A DNA stretch of 64,000 nt, from NCBI RefSeq assembly GCF_000379685.1, contig NZ_KB903254.1, forward strand, positions 1-64,000. Direction: 5' to 3'. The notes under the pieces are model-generated. The model had not been told where the DNA came from and searched no databases. It saw only the letters and a program-made list of their open reading frames with translations. This DNA comes from Catelliglobosispora koreensis DSM 44566 (lineage in GTDB: Bacteria > Actinomycetota > Actinomycetes > Mycobacteriales > Micromonosporaceae). The position numbers were made by a program, and so were the translations under genes. Positions within the stretch are counted from its first letter, which is position 1. Each line of letters starts with the position of its first letter. Below are positions 1 through 8,221 of the stretch, piece after piece.

Positions 1-339
1 ATCGATGACACCATCGTGTTCCACCAGCTGCAGGAATCCGAGATCCTCTCGATCGTCGACATCATGATCAAGCGGATCGTGGAGCAGTTGCGCAACAAGG
101 ACATGGGCCTGGAGCTGACCCAAAACTCCAAGCGTTACCTGGCGAAGAAGGGTTACGACCCGGTCCTTGGTGCCCGTCCGCTGCGCCGCACGATTCAGCG
201 CGAGCTGGAAGACACGCTCAGCGAGAAGATCCTGTTCCAGGAACTCAAGCCAGGACAGAACGTGCTCGTGGACAGCGACGGCGAATCGCTGACGTTCTCG
301 ATTTCAGTTCCCGGGGAAAGCGTCTTGACCGGACAGTGA
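1..339 (+). CDS. clpC: ClpC-type AAA+ ATPase, C-terminal end (5' cut by window edge)
   Basis: The frame is open from base 1 and ends at TGA 337-339, so this is the last 112 residues of a longer protein. It contains the Clp D2 small domain: IDDTIVFHQL at the left edge, then LTQNSKRYLAKKGYDP and GARPLRRTIQRELEDTLSEK, which is diagnostic of ClpC/ClpB C-termini and carries the sensor-2 GARPLRR arginine. ClpC is the unfoldase of the ClpCP protease in the cytoplasm, and in actinobacteria it is usually an essential housekeeping gene. The tail after the domain is short, as in ClpC rather than ClpB. Its last bases overlap the convergent gene at 304-1125. ClpC against ClpB cannot be settled fully from the end alone. 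Confidence 0.9.
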   Translation: MDDTIVFHQLQESEILSIVDIMIKRIVEQLRNKDMGLELTQNSKRYLAKKGYDPVLGARPLRRTIQRELEDTLSEKILFQELKPGQNVLVDSDGESLTFSISVPGESVLTGQ

Positions 340-1125
340 CGACAGCGAACCCGGCTCGGCGATGATCTGTCCCAAAAGGACATTGTCGAGCCGGACGTCA
401 TAGGCCGATGGCGGTCCCGACGCCTCCCAGTGCACACCGACCACCGTTCCAGGCTCGTCACCCATCTGCACTCTGGCTCCGGGGGCGAACCCGTCGTTGA
501 CCGCGACCAGCACCGCGTCAAGCGTTTGCCGGGCGCCCGTCACCGGGAGGCCGCCAGCATCGGGCTGGCGCATCGCGGTCAGCACCTCGCCGAGGTAGAT
601 CGCTGGCTGACGCAGATCAGGCTTCGTGCCGGCGGCCGCCTGGATCAAAACCCCCGCCAGGATGCGGGTCACGCCGGCCAGCGAGCCACCGAGGATGCGG
701 CGGGCCGCGCGATCCACTCCCGTGCAGGCGAGATCGACCGCGGCTGACTCACCCAAGCCGGCTATCCAGGCCAGATCAGCTTTATCTGGTACCAGATAAG
801 GGTGTTTCCAGCACACCGCGAGGTAGGTCATGGCTAGAGTCGCTTCGCGGCCCTGGCCGTAGTAAAAGGGCCCGGCGCCGTGCTGGCCTCGCGCCGGCGT
901 GAATCGCTGCCCCAGGTGAGCGGCCCGTCCGCACGGAAGCACGACCGCCTGCTCAGTGTCCACACTGGACTGACCGCAGCCGGTGACCTGAGTCGTGCGG
1001 GGATGCAGTCCAAGCTGGCGTGCCGCAACGGAATAGGACACGCCCCACGCGGCGGCGTGCGCCCTGATCGCGCGCTTACGGGCTCTGTCCTTTGCCGGTT
1101 CACGTCGTTTCTGGCGGTCAGTCAT
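304..1125 (-). CDS. Unknown protein with basic N-terminal HTH-like segment
   Basis: The protein has 273 residues. I chose the ATG at 1125 because GGGAGGA lies 6-8 bases upstream; the open frame continues to 1260 without coding character. Residues 1-40 are strongly basic and end in a segment SYSVAARQLGLHP, which resembles a helix-turn-helix element found at the start of several actinobacterial proteins of unknown role. The centre is alpha-helical and hydrophobic in parts (DLACTGVDRAARRILGG). The C-terminal 60 residues form a small beta-rich unit (GDEPGTVVGVHW) that looks like an SH3/KOW-type fold. No signal peptide is present. It converges on and overlaps the 3' end of clpC by 36 bases. I do not recognise a function; nucleic-acid binding is only a guess. 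Confidence 0.65.
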   Translation of the reverse strand: MTDRQKRREPAKDRARKRAIRAHAAAWGVSYSVAARQLGLHPRTTQVTGCGQSSVDTEQAVVLPCGRAAHLGQRFTPARGQHGAGPFYYGQGREATLAMTYLAVCWKHPYLVPDKADLAWIAGLGESAAVDLACTGVDRAARRILGGSLAGVTRILAGVLIQAAAGTKPDLRQPAIYLGEVLTAMRQPDAGGLPVTGARQTLDAVLVAVNDGFAPGARVQMGDEPGTVVGVHWEASGPPSAYDVRLDNVLLGQIIAEPGSLSSLSGQDAFPGN

Positions 1126-1318
1126 GGTCGTTCCTCCCGGTTCAAGCCACGCCCTTGCAGAGAAACTGGCCGCTTGCACGATGAAACCGGCGCTGAGTCC
1201 GGGACTCTTGGCGGCGCCTTGGTCAGGCGTGGTGACCGGGCTCAGCTCGGGCGGGCGCACCGCCTACGGGCCAATATACCGGCCAGCCGGCATGCTCTAG
1301 AACCCTGGAAGATTCGCT

Positions 1319-2506
1319 CTAAGCGGACGTGCTTTGTGCCGCGGCGGTTGTCGCGGCCCGTTCCGCAGCAGCCGGTATCAGGATCGCTGCGACCAGGGGA
1401 AACACGGCAACCGTGGCGAAACTCAGCCCGAAGCCCGCGACTCCGATTACCAGTGCCAGCACCGGCGACGTAGCAGCCGCGACCGTGTTCTGGCCGGTGG
1501 TCTGGATGCCGAGGGCGCGACCGGCCCAGGCAGGCCCGGCGTATTCGGCGACCGCGGTGAACGACAGGCCATTGGTGCTCACGGCTACGACGCCTAGGAC
1601 GAGCAGGAAGGGCACAGCTAGTCCCGAGCCGACGGTGGCCGCCAGCGCCGCCATTCCGACGCCGGTCGACACCGCGAGTATCCGCATCGGACGCATCCTG
1701 CTGCCGGCGCGGTCCGACCAGTAACCCGCGCCGAGGCGAGCGAGCCCGCCGAAGATATGCGCACCGGCCAGGAGACGGCCGGCGTCAACGGGCGACCAGC
1801 CATGAGCGTCGGTCAGGAAGACGAGGGCGAACGTGCCGACGGTGACTTGCGAAACGACGAGAAGCGCGCTGGCGGCGTGAATGCGCCACAGCACGGGAGT
1901 GCGGTAAGGCGAGGCCGATGTCACCTTCAGGTCCGGTGCCGTCTGCGGCCAAACCGGATCACGCACGAACACCACCACTATGGTCGCCGTAGCCAGGAAG
2001 AGCAGGCCCAGGAACAAAAGCGGCACACCTATGCCATCGGTGCCGAGCGTGGGCAGAAGGGCACCGGCCAGCGCGAGTCCAAACGGTTGCGACATCTGCC
2101 TTATGCCCATCGCGAGGCCGCGCTCACGCCGCGCGAACCAGCCGAGGATGAGCCGCCCACTTGCCAGCACCGACCCGCCCGCGGCACCGGCGAGGATGAG
2201 GCAGACCGCCAGGCCCGGCGTGCCTTCCACCCACTGGGCACCGACTAGCAGGGCTCCCTCCAGCCCAAGACCCGTCGCCAGGACTACCCGCTCGCCCCAG
2301 CGGTCGGCCGCGGCACCCCACGCGATCAGGGTGAGCATCACCCCAGCGGTGGGGCAGGCGATCAGGACTCCGGCCTGTTCGAGCGAAAAGCCTTCGTGCC
2401 GTAGTGCCGGGATGAGATAGGCGAGCCCGTACTGGAACGTGCTGCCTACGGTCATCGCCAGCAGACCGACGGTGAGCACCACCCAGCGCCTGCGATCGTT
2501 ACCCAC
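1319..2506 (-). CDS. MFS transporter
   Basis: A 395-residue integral membrane protein with about 12 hydrophobic segments, the size expected for the major facilitator superfamily. The loop between TM2 and TM3 has WGAAADRWGER, matching MFS motif A (GxxxDRxGR), and a similar GYWSDRAGSRMR follows TM8 in the second half. It starts with GTG at 2506; no strong ribosome site is visible. The substrate cannot be read from the sequence; drug or metabolite efflux is the usual role of such 12-TM actinobacterial proteins. The gene stands alone, converging with the unknown gene at 304-1125 and downstream of the GNAT gene on the same strand, with a hairpin between them. Confidence 0.85.
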   Translation of the reverse strand: MGNDRRRWVVLTVGLLAMTVGSTFQYGLAYLIPALRHEGFSLEQAGVLIACPTAGVMLTLIAWGAAADRWGERVVLATGLGLEGALLVGAQWVEGTPGLAVCLILAGAAGGSVLASGRLILGWFARRERGLAMGIRQMSQPFGLALAGALLPTLGTDGIGVPLLFLGLLFLATATIVVVFVRDPVWPQTAPDLKVTSASPYRTPVLWRIHAASALLVVSQVTVGTFALVFLTDAHGWSPVDAGRLLAGAHIFGGLARLGAGYWSDRAGSRMRPMRILAVSTGVGMAALAATVGSGLAVPFLLVLGVVAVSTNGLSFTAVAEYAGPAWAGRALGIQTTGQNTVAAATSPVLALVIGVAGFGLSFATVAVFPLVAAILIPAAAERAATTAAAQSTSA

Positions 2507-2550
2507 GGACCGACCCTAAAGGATCAGTACGGGGCCGTGGGGTGCGGTAA

Positions 2551-2567
2551 CCGTCCACAAAGGACGG
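2551..2567 (-). terminator. Short hairpin after GNAT gene
   Basis: CCGTCC (2551-2556) pairs with GGACGG (2562-2567) around a 5-base loop, lying 9 bases past the stop of the GNAT gene on the minus strand. There is no clear T run, as is common for actinobacterial terminators. Confidence 0.45.
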
Positions 2568-2575
2568 CTGCCGGC

Positions 2576-3382
2576 CTAGAGCGCTGGGCGACCTGGGCGA
2601 ACCCAATCGCGATTCTCGCGCAGGACAGTGAATCCGGCCGATCGGTAGAGCGCCACGGCCGCCTCGTTCTTCGCCGGCGTCAAGACAGCGACGGCGCTCG
2701 CACCCAGGTCGGCTAGAGCGGCGCAGGCGCCCAGCACGGCATCACGCCCATAGCCGTGCCCGCGGTGATCCGGATGCGTGCCGACCGGTTCGAGCAGGCC
2801 GCACCTTCCCACGCCCGCGAACCATCCGGTCGCCGCGGCTGCGGGCTCCCCCGACGGCGTACGCACGATTGTCTCCACCGCGAGCCCACCCGCCGGCGAC
2901 TGCTTCATCATGTGCCAGCGCTCGATGGTGAACGTGGATCTCGCGAACGCGGACCGCTGCACCAGCACGCGGTCGGCCACATCCGCCGCACCGACCGGGG
3001 TCGCGCGACTCGACACCGCCCTGGGGGTCCATGACAGGACAACCCACGAGTCGTCGTCGCGATCCCAGCCGGGCATAGGCAAGCCGTCGGACCAATCGTC
3101 GCCCGGCTCAAGCAGTTCCAGGGCATCGGCCGCGAGCGCGGCGAGATCGGCCCCCGGTGCTGTGGTCACACGCAGGACGTGACTGTCGAGGAAGCCGGCT
3201 GCCACGGGCACCGTGTCGTGCGTCCACAAGAAAATGGCCGCTCCTTCCGACCGCAGATGCCACCCCACGTCTCCCGGGTGAAGGCCGCCGCTGGGGGCGT
3301 CGGCGGGCATCCATTCGGCAAGCGCGCGCAGCGCTGGGCCGGTTTCAGCAGCGATCAGGCGGTGCCGCGCGAGCGAGATCAT
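2576..3382 (-). CDS. GNAT-family N-acetyltransferase
   Basis: A 268-residue protein, probably two tandem GNAT folds, of which only the C-terminal one is clearly functional. Residues about 205-260 hold the acetyl-CoA site HRGHGYGRDAVLGAC (motif A, R/Q-x-x-G-x-G/A variant) and the family ending NEAAVALYRSAGFTVLREN. The ATG at 3382 is preferred because AAGG lies 8-9 bases before it; a GTG at 3391 is the alternative. The N-terminal half has acidic and aromatic character with WTHDTVPVAAGFLDSH and lacks the CoA motif. The protein is cytoplasmic, and its substrate is unknown. A strong hairpin at 3437-3471 separates it from the upstream remnant. Confidence 0.8.
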   Translation of the reverse strand: MISLARHRLIAAETGPALRALAEWMPADAPSGGLHPGDVGWHLRSEGAAIFLWTHDTVPVAAGFLDSHVLRVTTAPGADLAALAADALELLEPGDDWSDGLPMPGWDRDDDSWVVLSWTPRAVSSRATPVGAADVADRVLVQRSAFARSTFTIERWHMMKQSPAGGLAVETIVRTPSGEPAAAATGWFAGVGRCGLLEPVGTHPDHRGHGYGRDAVLGACAALADLGASAVAVLTPAKNEAAVALYRSAGFTVLRENRDWVRPGRPAL

Positions 3383-3436
3383 GGACAGCACCTTAGCCAG
3401 CGCGCCCCCGGCGCCGCGATGAATTTATGTGATCGC

Positions 3437-3471
3437 GCACGCGGACCGTCCTTTCCGGGCGGTCCGCGTGC
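3437..3471 (-). terminator. Strong hairpin terminator
   Basis: A perfect 12-bp inverted repeat, GCACGCGGACCG (3437-3448) and CGGTCCGCGTGC (3460-3471), with an 11-base loop, sits directly after the broken gene at 3473-3850. Confidence 0.75.
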
Positions 3472-3472
3472 G

Positions 3473-3850
3473 TCAGGTTATGAAGTGATCAGATCGAATT
3501 TCTCCCAGGCACCGATGGCGGTGCGGTTGGGTCGTGGCAAAGGTCGCGTTGCCCGCGGCGAACGCGGACTGCTGGGACAGATCAACGCCGGAGACCTGCA
3601 TCATCAGGCCGTTTTGCTGCCAGACCATGGCTCCAGTCTTCCCGTTGCCGACCGTCAAGCCGTGTAAAGCCTTGGTATTCGGGCGGTTGTAGACGATGTC
3701 GTGCTTGGACAGATAACCGGCGTAGTCAACGTTGAGGATGCCGGTCGATGAGTTGAAGGCCGCGTCGGTCGTTGACGCGGCGGCTGGGTGGACAACCGCT
3801 AACAGACCGCCGGTGAGCACTGCCGTGGCAGCAAGGCTTCTCAGGCGCAT
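3473..3850 (-). pseudogene. Remnant of secreted glycoside hydrolase fused out of frame to a fascin-like tail
   Basis: The ATG at 3850 has a GGGAGG ribosome site and encodes a good Sec signal peptide (MRLRSLAATAVLTGGLLAVV..AAAS). The next 75 residues (HDIVYNRPNTKALHGL, VGNGKTGAMVWQQNG) match the N-terminus of large secreted glycoside-hydrolase-like proteins (GH95 or DUF5703 type). After about residue 108 the frame gives nonsense, but the +1 frame reads NRTAIGAWEKFDLITS and then stops. That is the last repeat of the fascin-like tail also present in the two genes to the right. So hundreds of residues of catalytic domain are missing and the junction is out of frame. The simplest reading is a deletion between related genes plus a frame change. 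No active product is expected. Confidence 0.75.
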
Positions 3851-3882
3851 GGGGACGGACCTCCCGCTGAGGATAGACGTCG

Positions 3883-4179
3883 CTACTGCGCGATCATGTC
3901 GAACTGTTCCCACAGTCCGATCGCTGTGCGGTTGGCGATAAGCGGTGCCGCACCACCGTTTTCCGCGACGACATAGCGGCCATTGGCCTGGGCGCGGAAG
4001 CTGACCGTTCCGTTCGAGTTGCGGATCAGGGCGAAGGTTTCCCATCCACCGATGGCGGCCCGGTTGGCCACGAGCGCTGCCGCGCCAGCGTTTTCGGCAC
4101 AGACATACATGCTGTTGGAACGCGACCGCAGGGCGATGTTGCCGCTGCCCCGATCGATCACCTCGAACTGCTCAGTCAC
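3883..4179 (-). pseudogene. Fascin-like C-terminal tail of the ThuA protein, displaced by frameshift
   Basis: This frame encodes two fascin/beta-trefoil-like repeats: FEVIDRGSGNIALRSRSNS with MYVCAENAGAAALVANRAA, then FRAQANGRYVVAENGG and NRTAIGLWEQFDMIAQ. It has no start region of its own; the apparent ATG at 4179 is inside the previous gene. The ThuA gene at 4172-5035 ends with the beginning of the same tail (RARANSRYVSAVGTTPLIAN) and then hits a stop in the wrong frame. In the intact neighbour at 5175-8003 these two parts are continuous. The piece is therefore the 3' end of the ThuA gene, cut off by an indel near 4185. Confidence 0.8.
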
Positions 4180-5035
4180 GCTCCGTCTTGTTCGCGATCA
4201 GTGGCGTCGTACCAACCGCGGAGACATAACGGCTGTTGGCCCGGGCGCGGAAGCTGTAGAAGACCGTTGGCGTAGCGGGAGCGCAGTTCGCGGTCACCGC
4301 GCCAGCGGCGATCTGGATGCCTCCGAGGAGCATGCGGGTGAAGTTGGATTCCGTGTAGCTGGCTTCGGTGTGGCCGAGACCGGTGTAGAACGCCCGCCCA
4401 CCACCGTAATTCTGGCACCACGTAATCGGATGGTCGCCCATGGAGCCGCCGCTGTAGGTGGCCTCGTTGAGGTTGAGCAGCACGCGGACATTCGACCGTG
4501 GGTTGGTGCGGTAGTTGTACCACTCGTCCGTGCGCACCCAGTTGGCCGGAAGGTGTGCCGTGGCCGCGTTAGTCGGTGCCTCCACCCTGACGGTCGCCTG
4601 CTGGATCGCCGGGTGCGACAGGAAGTAGGCGCCAACCAGCCCGCCATACCAGGGCCAGTCGTATTCGGTGTCGGCCGCGGCGTGAACGCCAACGTAACCG
4701 CCACCCGACGCGATGTAGGACTGGAAAGCCGTTTGCTGGGTGGCGTTCAGAACATCACCCGTCGTGGATAGCCAGATCACCGCCTGATACTGCGCGAGAT
4801 TGGCCGTCGTGAACTGATTCGCGTCTTCGGTCGCGGTGACGGTGAATCCGTTCGCTGAACCGAGCGTCTGAATGGCGGCGATGCCATTGGGGATCGAGGA
4901 GTGCCGGAACCCCGCTGTCTTGGAGAAGACCAGCACTTTTGTGAGCGGGGCCGCTGAAACGGGCGCAGCTGGCACGACGATCGCCCCGACTAAGGTGACA
5001 ATGGCGGCGGCCAGCGATATAACGCGTTTTCGCAT
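4172..5035 (-). CDS. Secreted ThuA-like (trehalose-utilisation type) protein, 3' end frameshifted
   Basis: The start at 5035 is set by AAGGAG 9 bases upstream and by a Sec signal peptide (MRKRVISLAAAIVTLVGAIV, cleavage near VSA-AP). The mature part is a class-I glutamine-amidotransferase-like ThuA fold: VLVFSKTAGFRHSSIPNG, VIWLSTTGDVLN, SGGGYVGVHAAADTEYDW, DHPITWCQNYGGGRAFYTGLGHT. In actinobacteria such domains are often next to or fused with sugar dehydrogenase, PKD and CBM6 domains, as with the upstream neighbour here; the biochemical role is unsettled. After about 260 residues a fascin-like tail begins and is broken by a frameshift near 4185. The ThuA domain itself looks complete, so a shortened secreted protein may still be made. 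Confidence 0.8.
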   Translation of the reverse strand: MRKRVISLAAAIVTLVGAIVVPAAPVSAAPLTKVLVFSKTAGFRHSSIPNGIAAIQTLGSANGFTVTATEDANQFTTANLAQYQAVIWLSTTGDVLNATQQTAFQSYIASGGGYVGVHAAADTEYDWPWYGGLVGAYFLSHPAIQQATVRVEAPTNAATAHLPANWVRTDEWYNYRTNPRSNVRVLLNLNEATYSGGSMGDHPITWCQNYGGGRAFYTGLGHTEASYTESNFTRMLLGGIQIAAGAVTANCAPATPTVFYSFRARANSRYVSAVGTTPLIANKTERD

Positions 5036-5174
5036 GCGCTGTAGCTCCTTGGAGAATGTTGCCTGGCCGCCGATACCAGACTCCAAAGTGGATATTTAAT
5101 TTTGGGAATATCCTATAGGAGTTTCCCTCCACCGGGAAGGCTGGAGCCGCTTGAGCAGCCCCAGCCATAGGTGC

Positions 5175-8003
5175 CTACTGTGGTACTAGATCGAACTTCT
5201 CCCAAGCGCCAATCGCATCACGGTTGGCGATGAGGTTGCCCGCACCGGCGTTCTCCGCCACCACATACTTTCCGTTGGCTTGTGCCCGCAGACTGACACT
5301 TCCGTCAGCGTTGCTGACGAGCGCGAACGTCTCCCAAGGGCCAACGGCGGCTCGGTTGGCGATCAGTGCGGCCGCGCCACCGTTTTCGGCGCAGACATAC
5401 ATGTTGTTGGCCCGTGCGCGCAGCGCGATATTGCCTGAGCCAAGGTCGATGCGGTCAAACAGCTGTGCCGTGCCAACGGTCGTCGCGTTGGCGATCAGTG
5501 GCGCGGTGCCCGCGGTGACGTACCTGCTGTTGACCCGCGCCCGCAACGCCACTCCCCCGGTGCCGGAAGTGGTGAACGTGAACGCGTCCACATCGAACAG
5601 ATATCCGCTGCCGCCCTTGAACACGAGGTAAAGCACCCCAGTGCTGCCAGGTGAGATCGCGGTGGAAACGTTGGCGAAGGTCTCCCATCCGCCGGTGTTG
5701 GTGACCGCGACGCTGCCAAGCAAGGTGCCCGTTGGCGATCCAGCCCGAACCTCAATGGTGCCACCGGATCCCGCCGATGACACGCGTGCGGTGAAGCCAG
5801 TCGCGTTTGACAGGTTGTAGGGCGTGAACGAAATCCAGTCGCCATTCTCGATGAAGCCGGCGGTGGCCCCACCCTCGGCTGGCGCGTGCATCGCAAGCTG
5901 AACGCCTGACGTCGCACCGAAGTGCTCGGCCTGACGGTGCTTTGGCTGCAGGGTGCGGACACTGCGTGAAGTCAGGCCACCATTGTCGGTGTAGGCCGCG
6001 TCGAAGACACCGAAGATGTTGGCTGCCGTGTCATGCTCACCGTCCACCGGCACCGTGATCGTCCCCGAACAGCCCGTCTTAGACGTGATCTGGTGCGCGT
6101 GACTGTCGTGGCCAAGCGAATACGTGACGGTCACTCGCGAACAGTTGATGGTGCCGTCTTCCGGGTCGGTCACGTTCACGGTGAACGGCACGGTGTCGCC
6201 GAAACTGAACAGCTGACCGTCGGACGGCACGCTCAGCGTCACCGTTGGCGCGGTGTTGCCGACCGTGACGATGAGACTCGCTGTACCGCTAAGCCCTTGC
6301 GGGTCAGTCACTTTGAGCGTTGGCGTATAGGTTCCGTTGGTGTTGTAGGTCTTCGTGGGGTTGGCCGCGGTGGACGTCGTGCCGTCTCCGAACGTCCACA
6401 GGTAGCTGAGCGCGCCGCCTTCTGGGTCATTGCTGCCCGCTGAGGAGAAGTTGACTGTCAGCGGGGCTGGGCCGGAGGTCTTGTTCGCTGAGGCGACCGC
6501 CACCGGGCTACGGTTGCCACCGCCGATGTACTCGACGCGGTAAAGACCGGCGTTGTTGGCACCCGTGCCGTAGTCCAGAACGTAAAGTGCGCCGTCAGGG
6601 CCGAAGGCCATGTCCATGACCTGAGTGCCCGTCCACGGGAACGCGGAGATCTCGCCATAGGTGCCGTTACTGTTCACCACGATGGCTTTGATCCAGCGAC
6701 GGCCGTATTCGCCGGCGAAGTAGCGTCCGTCAAGCGACTGAGGGAACTTGATGGGCGAGTTGAGCGCGGGATCGTAGCGGTAGACCGGGCCGCCCATGGG
6801 CGACTCGGATCCGGTACCAAATTCTGGTGGTGTTCCTGCGTCGCCGCCGTAGCGAATCCAGCTTGCCTTCGCGGCGGGGAGCGTGGCCTGACCCGTGTTG
6901 CGGAACGAGTTGTTCGCAGGACCGCCCGTGCAGTTGTATTTCGGCCCGGTCGCGTTGGTAGCGAAGTTCCACTCGTTGTAGGTTTCGCTGGATGTGTTGG
7001 TGCCGGTGCAGTAGGGCCAGCCGTAGAACCCGGCCCCGGTGACGCGGTCGAATTCGACTTGCCCGTTGGGCCCGCGATTGGCGTTCGTTGAGCCAGCGTC
7101 CGGCCCGTAGTCGCCGAGGTACACGACGCCCGTTGGCTTGTCGACACTCATCCGGAACGGGTTGCGAAAGCCCATGGCGTAGATCTCGGGCCGCGTGTTA
7201 GGTGTCCCGGAGGCGAACATGTTGCCAGCCGGGATGGTGTACGTGCCGTCGGCCTGCGGCTTGATGCGCAACAGTTTGCCGCGCAAGTCATTGGTGTTGG
7301 CCGACGTTCGCTGGGCGTCGTATTGCGGATTGCGGTTGGTGCGCTCGTCGATTGGGCTGTATCCACTGGACTCGAACGGATTCGTGTCATCACCTGTTGT
7401 CAGGTAAAGGTTTCCGGCCGCGTCGAAGTCGATATCGCCGCCGACGTGGCAGCACATGCCGCGGTCGTTGGCGACGGTCAGGACGATACGTTCGCTTGAC
7501 ATGTTGATCGTGTCGTCGATGTTGAGGGTGAACCGCGACAGCCGCAGGTGTCCTTTCCAGACGTTGAAGTCGGCTGCCGTGCCGGTCGCGGGTGCGTCAC
7601 CTCCCGGTGTCGTCAGGGGCGGAGAGTAGTACAGCCAAATATGGCGATTCGTGGCGAAGCCCGGATCAATGGCCACGCCTTGCATGCCTTCTTCATCGTG
7701 GGTGTAAACCGGGATGTTGCCGATGACCCTGGTGCTGCCGTTGACATCAGTCAGGCGGACAGTCCCGTTGCGGGCGGTGTGAATCACGGACCGGTTGGGC
7801 AACACGGCCAGCGACATCGGCTCGCCCATTTCAGCGGTGCCAATGGCGAGCTGGACTTGCTGGTAGTCAGCGGCGGGAATGGGTGCGGCGATTGCCGGGG
7901 CGGTCGGTGCCAGGATCGCGAAAGCCGCTGCGGCGAAGGCAGTCGCTGCGGCGCTCAGCGCGGAGGCAACCCGGCGCACAGGGCGCGCTGGGGCGGTGGA
8001 CAT
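5175..8003 (-). CDS. Secreted PQQ-type sugar (glucose/sorbosone) dehydrogenase with PKD, CBM6 and fascin-like domains
   Basis: A 942-residue exported protein with AAAGGA before the ATG at 8003. Order: signal peptide (to about residue 40); six-bladed glucose/sorbosone dehydrogenase propeller (about 45-495: GEPMSLAVLPN, DEEGMQGVAIDPGF, MCCHVGGDIDFDAAGNLYL, FRNPFRMSVDKPTG, DMAFGPDGALYVLDYG); PKD domain (about 500-585: NFSSAGSNDPEGGALSYLW); Ig-like region (to about 685); CBM6 (about 690-815: AEGGATAGFIENGDWISF); and a three-repeat fascin-like tail (about 820-942: MYVCAENGG, FRAQ/LRAQANGKYVVAEN). It likely oxidises sugars outside the cell while bound to polysaccharide. It precedes the ThuA gene on the same strand by about 140 bases, a pairing well known in this family. 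It is the intact reference for the two broken neighbours. Confidence 0.85.
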   Translation of the reverse strand: MSTAPARPVRRVASALSAAATAFAAAAFAILAPTAPAIAAPIPAADYQQVQLAIGTAEMGEPMSLAVLPNRSVIHTARNGTVRLTDVNGSTRVIGNIPVYTHDEEGMQGVAIDPGFATNRHIWLYYSPPLTTPGGDAPATGTAADFNVWKGHLRLSRFTLNIDDTINMSSERIVLTVANDRGMCCHVGGDIDFDAAGNLYLTTGDDTNPFESSGYSPIDERTNRNPQYDAQRTSANTNDLRGKLLRIKPQADGTYTIPAGNMFASGTPNTRPEIYAMGFRNPFRMSVDKPTGVVYLGDYGPDAGSTNANRGPNGQVEFDRVTGAGFYGWPYCTGTNTSSETYNEWNFATNATGPKYNCTGGPANNSFRNTGQATLPAAKASWIRYGGDAGTPPEFGTGSESPMGGPVYRYDPALNSPIKFPQSLDGRYFAGEYGRRWIKAIVVNSNGTYGEISAFPWTGTQVMDMAFGPDGALYVLDYGTGANNAGLYRVEYIGGGNRSPVAVASANKTSGPAPLTVNFSSAGSNDPEGGALSYLWTFGDGTTSTAANPTKTYNTNGTYTPTLKVTDPQGLSGTASLIVTVGNTAPTVTLSVPSDGQLFSFGDTVPFTVNVTDPEDGTINCSRVTVTYSLGHDSHAHQITSKTGCSGTITVPVDGEHDTAANIFGVFDAAYTDNGGLTSRSVRTLQPKHRQAEHFGATSGVQLAMHAPAEGGATAGFIENGDWISFTPYNLSNATGFTARVSSAGSGGTIEVRAGSPTGTLLGSVAVTNTGGWETFANVSTAISPGSTGVLYLVFKGGSGYLFDVDAFTFTTSGTGGVALRARVNSRYVTAGTAPLIANATTVGTAQLFDRIDLGSGNIALRARANNMYVCAENGGAAALIANRAAVGPWETFALVSNADGSVSLRAQANGKYVVAENAGAGNLIANRDAIGAWEKFDLVPQ

Positions 8004-8221
8004 GGAGATCCTTTCCGGACGGTGGGGGTGGCACCCGGCGCGCGCCGCCGCGCCGGGGCACGAGTGGGGTCAGCATTCCATAGACACCGGTGGCTGCGAA
8101 ACACCCACTTCACGGACCTGTCAAATGAGACTAAGAGAGCATTGACCTAATCATTTGTCCCGCTGATGATGAGGCTCGCGGGGTCTTCGGCTTGTTTCCT
8201 CAATGTGGCGGTGACGTGTTT

